Shown here: positions 1 through 8,372 of the stretch, one piece after another
Layout: each line of letters starts with the position of its first letter
How positions within the stretch are numbered: position 1 is the stretch's first letter
Source of the DNA: UKL13-2 sp038206765
GTDB lineage: Bacteria > Pseudomonadota > Gammaproteobacteria > Burkholderiales > Usitatibacteraceae
Assembly: GCA_038206765.1 (NCBI GenBank)
Contig: JBBRAM010000003.1
Span: 169,283 to 233,282 of the forward strand
Direction: 5' to 3'
DNA: 64,000 nt
Position numbers and translations under genes: made by a program
The notes under the pieces: model-generated
Database searches by the model: none
What the model saw: only the letters and a program-made list of their open reading frames with translations
Told to the model about the DNA's origin: nothing

Positions 1-2
1 GC

Positions 3-314
3 GCTATTTATGAGCGCGGCCCTTGGAACGCATCGCTCTCACAAAACTTTCAGGTTGAATATACTGATACTCGGACTGCGCTCCAGCCAGCCACTGTCGT
101 GCCACGGTTCGTTGGGCCATACGAAACATTTGACGCGCAAGTTTCGTACGGCGGCTTCAAATCTACACGCCTCACATTCGGCGTCAAAAATCTGCTGGAT
201 CGTGATCCACCCTATGCCAACCATGGCTCGGGATTTGTCGGCAGCTATGATTTGAGTTACGCCGATATTCGCGGGCGATTTGCTTATGTGACGGCCGCTT
301 ATCAGTTCAAGTGA
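3..314 (+). CDS. TonB-dependent receptor, C-terminal end (partial)
   Basis: The reading frame is open from the left edge to a TGA at 312-314. It covers only the last ~103 residues of an outer-membrane receptor. The translation has the features of the final beta-strands of a TonB-dependent barrel: a segment like 'TFGVKNLLDRDPP', a tyrosine/glycine-rich stretch, and a C-terminus ending in an aromatic strand (AAYQFK). In this family the 'NLLDR.PP' motif lies just before the last two strands. The substrate cannot be told from this fragment. A strong terminator lies 160 bases downstream, so this is probably the end of its transcription unit. Confidence 0.85.
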   Translation, partial: AIYERGPWNASLSQNFQVEYTDTRTALQPATVVPRFVGPYETFDAQVSYGGFKSTRLTFGVKNLLDRDPPYANHGSGFVGSYDLSYADIRGRFAYVTAAYQFK

Positions 315-473
315 TTGCACTTAGGGGCCAGCCGCCCACGCAAGCGGTTGGCCTGTCGGATGTCAGTGCTAAAGCCGTCATCGCGATGCTGCTAGTCGAG
401 GATGCCACCGACCGATCCGGCTGTCGGATGCTGTGGTTGGTTTCTACCGGGGCTTATTATGGCCTGATGGCAT

Positions 474-516
474 AGCCTCAAACACTAGTATTGGCGCGGT
501 GTTTGAGGCTTTTTTC
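474..516 (+). terminator. Rho-independent terminator after the TonB receptor
   Basis: A perfect 12-bp stem (AGCCTCAAACAC at 474-485 with GTGTTTGAGGCT at 499-510) encloses a 13-nt loop. A run of Ts follows directly on the plus strand. Read on the minus strand the stem is not followed by Ts, so it serves the plus-strand receptor. Confidence 0.85.
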
Positions 517-528
517 TGCTAAAAACCA

Positions 529-2211
529 TCAAGCATCTGCAAATTTAAACGCTTTAAAATCGTCCCGTAACTTCGTCTTCAATAATTTTCCCGTTGCCGT
601 GTGCGGCAGTTGCGCGACAAATTCCACCGCGTTGGGCAGCATCCATTTGGCAATTTTTCCGTCGTAGAATTTCAGCAATTCTTCCGCGCTCAATTCTGTA
701 TTGGGCTTCTTCACGACAATCAACAATGGCCGCTCATCCCACTTCGGATGTGCCCGGCCGATCACCGCAGCTTCGAGTACGGCCGGATGCGCCATGGCGA
801 TATTTTCCAATTCAATTGAAGAAATCCATTCGCCGCCGGATTTAATCACATCCTTCGAGCGATCCGTAATTTGCATGATGCCGTCCGCGTCGATGTTGGC
901 GACGTCCCCGGTTGGCAGCCAGCCGTTAATAAGTGCGGAATGATCCTCTTTGAAATATCGCTCGAGCACCCACGGGCTGCGCACGACCAGATCGCCGAAC
1001 GCATGGCCGTCATGCGGTAACGGTTTTCCGTCGCCGTCCCAAATCTCTAACTCCATGCCAAAAACGGGCGCGCCCTGCCTGGCCTTGATGACGAGCTGTT
1101 CTTCAACCGAAAGCTTCAAATGTTTACCGCGTAAGCGGTTCAGCGTGCCAAGTGGCGACATCTCGGTCATGCCCCAGCCATGTAGCACCGTGATGCCGAA
1201 ATCGAGCTCTAGCGTTCTGAGCATTGCAGGCGGCACGGCCGAACCGCCGATCACGGTTTCTTTAAAGGTCGAAAATTTAAGCCCGTGGGTTTTTAAATAG
1301 TTGATCAAGCCCAACCACACCGTTGGCACGCCCGCGCTCGCGGTCACTTCCTCTTGCTCAAAGAGCTGGTACAAGCTTGCGCCGTCCATGGCCGCGCCGG
1401 GAAATACGAGCTTCGCACCAGCCGCCGCTGCGATGTAGGGAAGGCCCCACGCGTTCACATGAAACATCGGCACAATTGGTAATACGACCGATTGCGAGCT
1501 TAAACAAAAACATTCCGGGCTCATCGCCGCGTAAGTGTAGAAAATAGTGGAGCGATGGGTGTAGAGCACACCCTTTGGGTTGCCCGTCGTGCCGGAGGTA
1601 TAACACAGCCCGCTGGGTGTGTTTTCATCGAACTGCGGCCAAATAAAATCATCGGCTTCGGCACTCAGCAAATCTTCGTAGCAGATCAGATTGTCGATTT
1701 TTGCCGACGGCATGTGTGCCCGATCCGTCATCACGACAATGCCCTTCAGGCTTTTTAAACTGGGTGCCGATGCTGCAACCAATGCCTCAATAAGCGGCAC
1801 AAACGTCACATCGACGAAAAATAATTTATCCTCCGCATGGTTGATGATATAGGCGATTTGTTCGGGAAACAGGCGCGGGTTCACGGTATGAACAATCGCG
1901 CCCATACCGGAAACACCGTAGTAGAGCTCGAAGTGGCGATAGCCGTTCCACGCTAGTGTTGCGATGCGGTCGCCTTTAACGACGCCAAGATGTTTAAGCG
2001 CATTCGCGAGTTGCTTCGCGCGGCGATTGGCATCGCGGTAGTTGTAGCGGTGAATGCCGGCATGCCCCGCCCCATCGATGGTGCGGGAGACAATTTCGCT
2101 ATCACCAAAATTTTTGGCGGCATGTTCAATCAGGGACGAAATCAGCAGCGGGCGCTGCATCATTGTGGGGGCTGAAGCTGCACTGACTACGGTGCTGGCC
2201 GCTTGATTCAT
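529..2211 (-). CDS. Acyl-CoA synthetase (AMP-forming fatty-acid-CoA ligase)
   Basis: A 560-residue ANL-superfamily ligase that activates a fatty acid with ATP and CoA through an acyl-adenylate. The phosphate-binding motif YTSGTTGNPKG lies near residue 203. Further signatures are 'GWGMTEMSP' (A5-like), 'PTGDVANID' (A7-like motif with the ribose-binding Asp), 'DRSKDVIKSGGEWIS' (hinge, A8) and 'TATGKLLK' with the C-terminal catalytic Lys (A10). The length and 'GWGMTE' resemble medium/long-chain ligases of the AlkK type. The start is well supported: GGAGGAATTC precedes the ATG. An alpha/beta hydrolase and a TetR regulator lie upstream on the same strand, which suggests a small fatty-acid or ester utilisation unit. 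The exact chain length cannot be judged. Confidence 0.92.
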   Translation of the reverse strand: MNQAASTVVSAASAPTMMQRPLLISSLIEHAAKNFGDSEIVSRTIDGAGHAGIHRYNYRDANRRAKQLANALKHLGVVKGDRIATLAWNGYRHFELYYGVSGMGAIVHTVNPRLFPEQIAYIINHAEDKLFFVDVTFVPLIEALVAASAPSLKSLKGIVVMTDRAHMPSAKIDNLICYEDLLSAEADDFIWPQFDENTPSGLCYTSGTTGNPKGVLYTHRSTIFYTYAAMSPECFCLSSQSVVLPIVPMFHVNAWGLPYIAAAAGAKLVFPGAAMDGASLYQLFEQEEVTASAGVPTVWLGLINYLKTHGLKFSTFKETVIGGSAVPPAMLRTLELDFGITVLHGWGMTEMSPLGTLNRLRGKHLKLSVEEQLVIKARQGAPVFGMELEIWDGDGKPLPHDGHAFGDLVVRSPWVLERYFKEDHSALINGWLPTGDVANIDADGIMQITDRSKDVIKSGGEWISSIELENIAMAHPAVLEAAVIGRAHPKWDERPLLIVVKKPNTELSAEELLKFYDGKIAKWMLPNAVEFVAQLPHTATGKLLKTKLRDDFKAFKFADA

Positions 2212-2280
2212 GAATTCCTCCGGATTGTTGTTTTAGATTTGTATGTTCTCCTATTTTGCCTAGACGATGGGGGATACGCA

Positions 2281-2339
2281 AATGTTTAAGAATGTTTAAA
2301 AATCAATAAGGGGAATCAATAAGGCGAATCAATAAAGCG
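2281..2339. repeat. Short tandem repeats at the 3' end of the hydrolase gene
   Basis: Three 13-bp units of the form AATCAATAAGGSG (2301-2339) follow two 10-bp units AATGTTTAAR (2281-2300). The last 13-bp copy overlaps the stop codon of the hydrolase gene on the minus strand. No stem-loop terminator is visible here. Confidence 0.8.
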
Positions 2340-3330
2340 GTGCAGGTTGCGGGACTTCACAATAGGCGGCGCGTTCGCCCAACGCGGGTGGCCGGTGGAA
2401 CTGGACGCGGTCGCTTAAAAAATCAAGTGTGTGCTGCACCACCTCGCGGCTACGCAAAATTTGCTGATGGCCCAGTTTGCGCGTCCCATGGAAGCGAGCA
2501 TCTGTCCAAGCGCGCGCTACCGCCATGCCGCTCTCGATCGGCACCATGCGGTCGTCGTAGTCGTGAATGATGAGTGCGGGCGTGGTGATCGCGTTCACCG
2601 AATGCGGCAACTCGAATGTGCGCCACGCCACGCCGTAACGCTGTTCGATTCGCCATTGCATCGCATGGCGAATCCGCTCGGTGATGCCCATGTAGTGGGC
2701 AAACACATTCGAGTAGCCGATCAACGAGGAGGGCGGCGCGATCATAACGGCCTTTTTCGCAAACGGCGTACGCTCGCCGTGCGAACGTAGCGCACAGCCC
2801 ACTGCCGCGCCACCCAATGAATGGCTGACCAAACCGAGCACGACATGCCCTTCGCCTGCCAGCTGCGCTTGGACAGCCTCCAGACCGCGCCAAAACATCA
2901 CCAGCGACGAATCGCGCCCATCGCTCTCGCCATGGCCCAGATGATCAAACAGCACAACCTGATAATCATCGTCCAGCAACGGTTGCACAAAATTTCTAAA
3001 TTGCGCTCCTCGGCCACCCCAGCCGTGGCTCAGCAGAACAATCGGATTATTTGTGTTGCCGAATCGCCACGCCGCGATGTTGCCGTGCGGCGTAACCACC
3101 GAAAACGGGGAGGCATTTGCCAGTAAACGGGTCTCCGCCAGCGGACGGGTAAATCGCGGTGGGGTGAGGAATTTTTCGACCGCTTGTTTCACCGCAAAGC
3201 GCGGGGCGATTTTGGAAGCGACCCCCATGGCAACGCGTCCGACTGCCATTGAAAGCGTTTGTCGATTGAAATATCGAACGACCGTGCTATTGATGAATGA
3301 TAAACAAGACTGCTGGGAGAGGGTACTCAT
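2329..3330 (-). CDS. Alpha/beta-fold hydrolase
   Basis: A 333-residue serine hydrolase with a complete triad. The nucleophile elbow is SHSLGG (Ser near residue 169), the acid is in 'DYDDRMVP' (near 255) and the His is in 'LGHQQIL' (near 284). The oxyanion region reads 'LLSHGWGGRGAQF', and 'VVLFDHLGHGESDG' is the usual strand before the cap. No signal peptide is evident, so it is probably cytoplasmic. AGGAGCCCAT precedes the ATG. It lies between the TetR regulator and the acyl-CoA ligase, all on the same strand, so it may release acids that the ligase activates. That link is inferred from position, and the substrate is unknown. Confidence 0.88.
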   Translation of the reverse strand: MSTLSQQSCLSFINSTVVRYFNRQTLSMAVGRVAMGVASKIAPRFAVKQAVEKFLTPPRFTRPLAETRLLANASPFSVVTPHGNIAAWRFGNTNNPIVLLSHGWGGRGAQFRNFVQPLLDDDYQVVLFDHLGHGESDGRDSSLVMFWRGLEAVQAQLAGEGHVVLGLVSHSLGGAAVGCALRSHGERTPFAKKAVMIAPPSSLIGYSNVFAHYMGITERIRHAMQWRIEQRYGVAWRTFELPHSVNAITTPALIIHDYDDRMVPIESGMAVARAWTDARFHGTRKLGHQQILRSREVVQHTLDFLSDRVQFHRPPALGERAAYCEVPQPAPLY

Positions 3331-3355
3331 ATGGGCTCCTGAAGTTGGATGACAA

Positions 3356-3383
3356 TTGACGGTTCACAGTTGACAGTTCACAG
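3356..3383. repeat. Two 14-bp direct repeats between hydrolase and TetR genes
   Basis: TTGACGGTTCACAG is followed at once by TTGACAGTTCACAG, then a partial third copy. The repeat lies in the 74-bp gap upstream of the hydrolase start. It could be a regulator binding site, but tandem tracts are common throughout this window, so it may be incidental. Confidence 0.7.
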
Positions 3384-3404
3384 TTGGCGATTGACGATCA
3401 GTAA

Positions 3405-4151
3405 CTAACTGCTCGCGGGTAGCTTCCGTTTTGCGGCGAAATTTGCGCCGACCTTGTTGTTAAGGCGAATATTTTTAGGTGCGGGCGCGCCTTTTTTGCT
3501 GACCGCCAAATCGGCTGGTGAAGCGGCGATAGGAAGCGGCGCATATGATGCAATCAACCGCTGAAATGCAAGCCTGGCGCGGCGTTTGGCGTTTTTATCC
3601 CGAAACAGATGATGTGAGCGATAGCAACTTGAAATAATGCCAAAGAGCTCAAATGACAGTTGCTCTCCATCGGTATCGGCAGCCAATTCGCCGTTGGCTT
3701 TCGCGGCGTCAATGGAACGCATCAACCCCTCGTTCTGGCGGTGCATATGCTCGACTACGGCATCGCGCACCGGGCCGACCTTATCGTCGAATTCATGAAT
3801 CGCCATCATCAACGGGCAGGCACTAAGGCCGCAGCGCTCGGTCCATGTCAAGGTGTGTTCCAGCAGCGCCGTGAGCCGCTTCAGCCCGCGCGGCGTGGCC
3901 ATGATCGGCATCACCACAAATTCGCTAAAACGGCGCATGGCTTCATCAAGCGTGGCGATTTGCAACTCTTCCTTTGAGCCAAAATGCGCAAAGAGTCCGC
4001 TCTTGGAAAGCCCCGTTGCGCCCGCCAGCGAGCCGATCGTCAACCATTCAAAACCGGACAGACTGGCTTGCTCCAGTGCGGCTTTCAGAATAACGGCGCG
4101 GGTTTCTTCGCCTTTGCTTAATTTGACGGGGGACTTATTCATAAACGACAT
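3405..4151 (-). CDS. TetR/AcrR-family transcriptional regulator
   Basis: A 248-residue TetR-type repressor. The N-terminal helix-turn-helix (roughly residues 15-65) reads 'RAVILKAALEQASLSGF', then 'LTIGSLAGATGLSKSGLFAHFGSKEELQ', the classic TetR pattern. The C-terminal part has Cys residues ('ERCGLSACPLM') found in one subset of these regulators. The tail after about residue 210 is basic and low in complexity. An alternative start lies three codons in. It is the first gene of the TetR / hydrolase / acyl-CoA ligase run and probably controls those genes, perhaps sensing an acyl-CoA or fatty acid; that is inference. Confidence 0.9.
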   Translation of the reverse strand: MSFMNKSPVKLSKGEETRAVILKAALEQASLSGFEWLTIGSLAGATGLSKSGLFAHFGSKEELQIATLDEAMRRFSEFVVMPIMATPRGLKRLTALLEHTLTWTERCGLSACPLMMAIHEFDDKVGPVRDAVVEHMHRQNEGLMRSIDAAKANGELAADTDGEQLSFELFGIISSCYRSHHLFRDKNAKRRARLAFQRLIASYAPLPIAASPADLAVSKKGAPAPKNIRLNNKVGANFAAKRKLPASS

Positions 4152-4232
4152 AATAGTACGGTCGTTCCTTTAATGGCAAGCTTTTTCGTAGAGATACGTC
4201 GCATGTAGAAAATGCCATTCAAAAACATAAGC

Positions 4233-4259
4233 ACAAACACAAACACAAACACAAACACC
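4233..4259. repeat. Hexanucleotide tract (ACAAAC)n
   Basis: About four tandem copies of the 6-mer ACAAAC lie just downstream of the stop codon of the FAD oxidoreductase gene (minus strand) and before the TetR start. Confidence 0.8.
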
Positions 4260-4275
4260 AGCACTGGCGCGGTGT

Positions 4276-5442
4276 TCAAGCCAAATTTAGGGAGTTTAAA
4301 ATTTGCGTGGCCAAGCGCTGCCCGCTGAGCCAAGCGTTTTCTACGCCGCCACCGCCAAGCCAATCACCACATAAACCGATCCGCGCGTCGTTGTCCCATG
4401 CAAAATTGGTCGCCATATCGATCTTTCCATTAGGTTGCACCGTCGAATAGCGCCAGCGATGTGCCGTCCACGCCAGGGGTGTCGCACCACCGAGTTCGAC
4501 AAACGCGTTTATCAATGTGGTCGCCACCCGATCAGCATCCTGCTCAAGATTGGCATCACTCCACTCTGGCGTGGCATGGAGCAGCCATGTTTCTTGTCCC
4601 GCTTCCGGCCCTGACCCTGACCCCGGCCGTGACCCCAACCCCGACCCTGACACTGACCCTCGCCCTAATCCTAACGCCTCGCGGCCCGGTTTGCTGCCAT
4701 TGCGGGCGATCCATCCAAGTGGGCCTTGATTCACAAATGCTGCGTCGAAATCAAACGGGTTGGCGGCATTTTCCGAGAACCGAATCATCAAGGTCCAGCA
4801 ACTGCGCATTGTTGTATGGCGGGCTAACTGCGTTAAGCCGGGCGCGAAGTCGTCTAATAGAGCCAGCGCTTGCGGTGCCGGTATCGCCAAAACAACAGCG
4901 TCAAAATGCTGCTCTACGGCACCGGATTCAGCAGACGTCAATCGCCATTGCTGTGTTTCAAATTTGCCCGTCTCGCCTACTGTTCCCAGCTGCAATTTCT
5001 GAATTGTCGCCACAGTGTTGATCGTTTGCGATGTGGCAAGCCATTGTGCTGGCGAGGTCATCCGCGGGATGCCGACGAATCGCTCTCGTGCCAATTCATC
5101 ATTTGGCACCGGCTGCAATCCGGCCGGCAATGACGTGATGACGGGATTCCAAGCGCCAGCGACGCCAGCTTCTTTCCACCGCGCAACTTCTTCACGAAAT
5201 CCGCGGCTATTAGCGGTAAAGTATTGCGCACCATGGTCGCATTGCCAGCCATCGCCTCGCCTGGTACTCATGCGCCCCGCGACGCTTCGGCTTTTTTCAA
5301 AAACGCTGACCGCGATATTTGGATTTGAATCTGCGGTTGATGACGACGCAGAAGTCGCTTGTCGGATCGCATCTGCGCAAGATAGGCCAGCGATGCCTGC
5401 GCCGATGATCGCAATATGGGTTTGGCGCGTCGTGGTCAGCAT
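4276..5442 (-). CDS. FAD-dependent NAD(P)/amine oxidoreductase, renalase-like
   Basis: A 388-residue flavoprotein. The N-terminal dinucleotide fold is 'IAIIGAGIAGLSCADAI', followed after a loop by 'VFEKSRSVAGRMSTRR' and 'CDHGAQYFTA', the signature of the renalase-like FAD family. A C-terminal 'IGLCGDWLGGGGVENAWLSG' is the second FAD contact. Residues around 255-280 form a Gly/Ser/Pro-rich insert coded by degenerate hexamer repeats at 4611-4675. The insert should sit in a loop, since conserved sequence resumes on both sides. The gene starts 51 bp after the crtI stop on the same strand, so it may belong to the carotenoid operon. Whether it acts on carotenoids is unknown. Confidence 0.85.
   Translation of the reverse strand: MLTTTRQTHIAIIGAGIAGLSCADAIRQATSASSSTADSNPNIAVSVFEKSRSVAGRMSTRRGDGWQCDHGAQYFTANSRGFREEVARWKEAGVAGAWNPVITSLPAGLQPVPNDELARERFVGIPRMTSPAQWLATSQTINTVATIQKLQLGTVGETGKFETQQWRLTSAESGAVEQHFDAVVLAIPAPQALALLDDFAPGLTQLARHTTMRSCWTLMIRFSENAANPFDFDAAFVNQGPLGWIARNGSKPGREALGLGRGSVSGSGLGSRPGSGSGPEAGQETWLLHATPEWSDANLEQDADRVATTLINAFVELGGATPLAWTAHRWRYSTVQPNGKIDMATNFAWDNDARIGLCGDWLGGGGVENAWLSGQRLATQILNSLNLA
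4611..4675. repeat. Degenerate hexamer tract inside the FAD oxidoreductase gene
   Basis: About ten imperfect 6-bp units of the type GACCCT/GACCCC occur in frame on the minus strand. They code for a Gly-Ser/Arg-Pro-rich loop insert. The unit is a multiple of three, so changes in copy number would not break the frame. Confidence 0.8.
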
Positions 5443-5493
5443 AAAATGAACAGCACGGTCGTCATCGTTATTTTTTCACCATGCTTCATGATG

Positions 5494-7005
5494 TCATGCG
5501 GCTTTACGGGTGCCAAGGGCGCCTTCAGCTAAGTTACCAACAGCGTTAGGAAGCAGTGCATCGAGAACTTTAGCAGAGCACAGCACCCCCGGAAGACCCG
5601 CACCGGGGTGCGTTCCTGCGCCAACTAAATATAAATTCTTGATACCTTCCGCCCGGTTGTGAAACCGAAACCACGCTGATTGGCGGAACAACGGTGCGAC
5701 TGAGAACCCGGCCCCGAATTCGCTCAGGTATTTTTTTTTAAAATCATCTGGCGTCATAAAGAAATCACTAGTGATCGAATCGGTCAGGCCCGGCAGAATC
5801 GTTTTGTCTAGCGCGGCAACAATGCGCGCTTGTAATTTCGGGCCCTCAATCGCCCAATCTATATTGCCCTTCAAATTGGGTACGGGACACAACACATAAA
5901 AGCTATCGCAACCGGCGGGCGCAAAGCTTGGATCCGTCGCCGTAGGGCGATGCAAATAGAGTGAAAAATCATCGGTCAATTTTTTGTGGTGAAAAATATC
6001 GGCCAATAATTCGCGGTAGCGCTCGCCCATCCAAATCGTGTGATGTGCAACCTCTGGGTACAATCGAGTGGTGCCGAAATACAGCACGAACAGGCCCATC
6101 GAATATTCGGCCGCAGCAAGCTTCAGCCGGGTGGCCTTGGCTTGGCTATCGGGCTTAATCATCGCCGTGTATAAATGCGCGGGGTCGGCATTCGAGACCA
6201 CGATATCGGCTTTGATTACGCTGCCATCATCAAGGGTAACGCCCTGTGCTGTACCGTTTGAAACATTGATTTGCGCAACGCTGCTGTTCAGTTGAATATC
6301 CACACCATGTCGGGTCATTAACGCGCCCAGCGCTTGGGTGATCGAGCCGGTGCCACCCATCGCAAAATGTACGCCGTAAGCGCGCTCCAAATAATGAATG
6401 AGTCCGTAAATGCTCGTGGTGTCAAACGGATTGCCGCCGACTAATAACGGTTGAATTGAAAATGCTTTTCGAAGCTTGGCGTTCGATAAATGCCGCGCAA
6501 CTAACTGCCACACGGTTTGATCGCTTCGTAATCTGAGCAGACTTGGAATCTGCTTCACCATCGTCATGAAACGGTGAAATGGCATAGCCGACAGTTCGGT
6601 GAAGCCAACTGCAAAGATCCGTTTTGAATGAGCCAATAAATTCAGATAGCCTTGGCGATCGCGCGGCTCAATCCGCTCAATCTCCGCCAGTGTTTCTTCT
6701 AATGTGCCGCCGTAATCAAAGGTCGTTTTATCTGAAAAATAAAACCGATACCACGGTTTGAGGGGCACGAGCTTGATGTGGTCGGCCATTTTTTCGCCAA
6801 ACAGCGCAAATAATTCTTCGAATAAAAATGGGGCGGTGATGACGGTTGGCCCGGCATCGTGCCGGAAGCCGTTGCGCTCAAATACCTGTGCCCGCCCACC
6901 GAGTGCGGGGCAGCGGTCAATCAGCGATACTTCGTAGCCTTTTGCACGTAGCCGCAATGCGGCCGCGATGCCGCCGAAGCCAGCACCGATAACAATCGCT
7001 TTCAT
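5494..7005 (-). CDS. crtI: Phytoene desaturase (CrtI family)
   Basis: A 503-residue FAD enzyme that would desaturate phytoene toward lycopene at the membrane. The start at 7005 is chosen because the protein then begins MKAIVIGAGFGGIAAALRL, the FAD-binding fold, and because the ATG overlaps the crtE stop in an ATGA. The longer frame upstream merely runs inside crtE. Family signatures are 'LGGRAQVFERNGFRHDAGP', 'PLLVGGNPFDTTSIYGLIHY' and the C-terminal 'YLVGAGTHPGAGLPGVL'. Translational coupling with crtE implies linked expression. CrtD/CrtN-type desaturases share this fold, but the pairing with crtE favours phytoene as substrate. No crtB follows, unlike in many crt operons. Confidence 0.92.
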   Translation of the reverse strand: MKAIVIGAGFGGIAAALRLRAKGYEVSLIDRCPALGGRAQVFERNGFRHDAGPTVITAPFLFEELFALFGEKMADHIKLVPLKPWYRFYFSDKTTFDYGGTLEETLAEIERIEPRDRQGYLNLLAHSKRIFAVGFTELSAMPFHRFMTMVKQIPSLLRLRSDQTVWQLVARHLSNAKLRKAFSIQPLLVGGNPFDTTSIYGLIHYLERAYGVHFAMGGTGSITQALGALMTRHGVDIQLNSSVAQINVSNGTAQGVTLDDGSVIKADIVVSNADPAHLYTAMIKPDSQAKATRLKLAAAEYSMGLFVLYFGTTRLYPEVAHHTIWMGERYRELLADIFHHKKLTDDFSLYLHRPTATDPSFAPAGCDSFYVLCPVPNLKGNIDWAIEGPKLQARIVAALDKTILPGLTDSITSDFFMTPDDFKKKYLSEFGAGFSVAPLFRQSAWFRFHNRAEGIKNLYLVGAGTHPGAGLPGVLCSAKVLDALLPNAVGNLAEGALGTRKAA

Positions 7006-8147
7006 TGAACAGCTTTGTCGCGTTGGTGCAACAGCCGAGCATGCATTTCCATGGCGAGAGCTTGCAATAATTGGCCGGAATTTTTGGGCAAATGTGTGCT
7101 GGCATTGGCCGCCAAGCGCAGCGTTTCTAAGCCAATTTTTTGTGCTGAGGAAGTAGCGCATTCCCTTGTTTGGGGGAATTGGCTAGGCGTTGCAGCCTCA
7201 AGTATCAACACAATATTGATCGCTCTCGGCAGAATTTTTTTGGGTGCTTTTTTAGCCTCACGCAGCGGTGATGCGAGTTGAAGCTTAGGCTGCATCGGTT
7301 GCATCGGTTGCATCGGTTGCATCGGCTGCATCGTCCGTTGTTGCGGCGGATGTCCAATAGGCGGTTGAGTATGCCTATTTAAGTCCTTTTCAACATCGCA
7401 AAGATCATCAAAAATTTGGTAGCCCACCGCAAATGCCTCAGCTGCTTCGCGTGCTGTGGTTAGAGCTTGATTTTCGCCACCCACGAGCAGTGCTAATTCA
7501 ATTGGCAGGCTCAACAGCGCGCCGGATTTCGCAGCCGCCACTTTTTGATAGTCGTCAAAACTAACGGGGCCGCTCGCATTGTCAGAAAAATCAGCACATT
7601 GCCCGCGGACAGCGGCAGAAATTCGGGCGTGCATCAGCGACAACGCCGCCGGTAAAGCATGTGCGCTTTGATGGCTCAATTTGGCCAGCGCACCGTACGC
7701 CGCTGATAATAAAAGATCGCCTGCGCAAATGGCGATCTCATCACCAAATTTAACCCAAACGGCATCTTGGTCACGCCGAACCAAGTCGCGGTCTTGCAGA
7801 TCATCGTGGATGAGGGACGCATTATGCAAAAGCTCAACTGCCGCGGCCACCGATATCGCGTCCTCGGCGCTTACGCCCAGACACGCGCTGGCATGAAGTG
7901 CCAAGCGCGCACGAATTTTTTGGCCAGTCGATTTTAGGTGATAGTTGGCGGCATTCGTAGCGGGGGATACCGTCACGCTATCAACGCCACCTCCACCGCT
8001 GCCGCCACTAATCAGGTCGAACATCAGCTTGTCAACGGCGACCATTAACAGAGCCGGCCCTGCGTTCATCACGCTGGAGGCGCTGGCGATCGATGCTAAC
8101 GTTGGCCGCATCGGTTGGGTGACGTGCTTGGCGACTTGGGCGTGCAT
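7002..8147 (-). CDS. crtE: Polyprenyl diphosphate synthase (GGPP synthase, CrtE-like)
   Basis: A 381-residue trans-isoprenyl diphosphate synthase. The first aspartate-rich motif is DDLQD (near residues 113-117) and the second is in 'FDDLCDVEKD' (near 245); both bind Mg-diphosphate. Geranylgeranyl diphosphate is the likely product because the stop overlaps the crtI start. After the second motif there is an insert of repeated Gln-Pro-Met coded by five 9-bp units, which makes the protein longer than usual. AAGGTTAGCC precedes the ATG. It lies 225 bp downstream of the rhodopsin gene. Product chain length cannot be fixed from the sequence by eye; octaprenyl synthase (IspB) is the alternative but less likely in this context. 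Confidence 0.88.
   Translation of the reverse strand: MHAQVAKHVTQPMRPTLASIASASSVMNAGPALLMVAVDKLMFDLISGGSGGGGVDSVTVSPATNAANYHLKSTGQKIRARLALHASACLGVSAEDAISVAAAVELLHNASLIHDDLQDRDLVRRDQDAVWVKFGDEIAICAGDLLLSAAYGALAKLSHQSAHALPAALSLMHARISAAVRGQCADFSDNASGPVSFDDYQKVAAAKSGALLSLPIELALLVGGENQALTTAREAAEAFAVGYQIFDDLCDVEKDLNRHTQPPIGHPPQQRTMQPMQPMQPMQPMQPKLQLASPLREAKKAPKKILPRAINIVLILEAATPSQFPQTRECATSSAQKIGLETLRLAANASTHLPKNSGQLLQALAMEMHARLLHQRDKAVQ
7288..7332. repeat. Five 9-bp tandem repeats inside crtE
   Basis: Units GGYTGCATC are repeated five times in frame. On the minus strand they code for repeated Gln-Pro-Met. The first and last units differ from the inner three by one base, as expected when the middle of a tract homogenises by slippage. 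Confidence 0.9.
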
Positions 8148-8287
8148 AGGCTAACCTTAAAAGGGCAAATGCGGTGTAAATAAAATTCAGTTCAACGTCA
8201 GTTTGAGCTAGGCGTTTACTGGCAGTGCGGTTGCAGAGAATTCAACACACCGACAACGCGTCGCGGCAATATTCTCTACTTGGCAAA

Positions 8288-8313
8288 TCGGCCAGAATTT
8301 TCATCCTGGCCGA
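8288..8313 (-). terminator. Possible weak terminator or attenuator downstream of rhodopsin
   Basis: A perfect 8-bp stem (TCGGCCAG / CTGGCCGA) with a 10-nt loop lies 60 bp past the rhodopsin stop on the minus strand, followed only by a short TTT. It may partly terminate between rhodopsin and crtE, or just be an mRNA-stabilising hairpin. Confidence 0.4.
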
Positions 8314-8372
8314 CCGTTCAGTCTGATTGCCTAATACGCATGATCACAACAAACAATCATGACGTACGATCA

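Noticed and set aside
4461..5021. 186-residue plus-strand ORF with a Leu/Thr/Pro repeat
   Set aside because: It is the antisense reading of the hexamer tract in the flavoprotein gene.
5494..7161. Longer start for CrtI at 7161
   Set aside because: The extra 52 residues lie inside crtE and come before the FAD-binding fold; the ATGA overlap at 7002-7005 fits far better.
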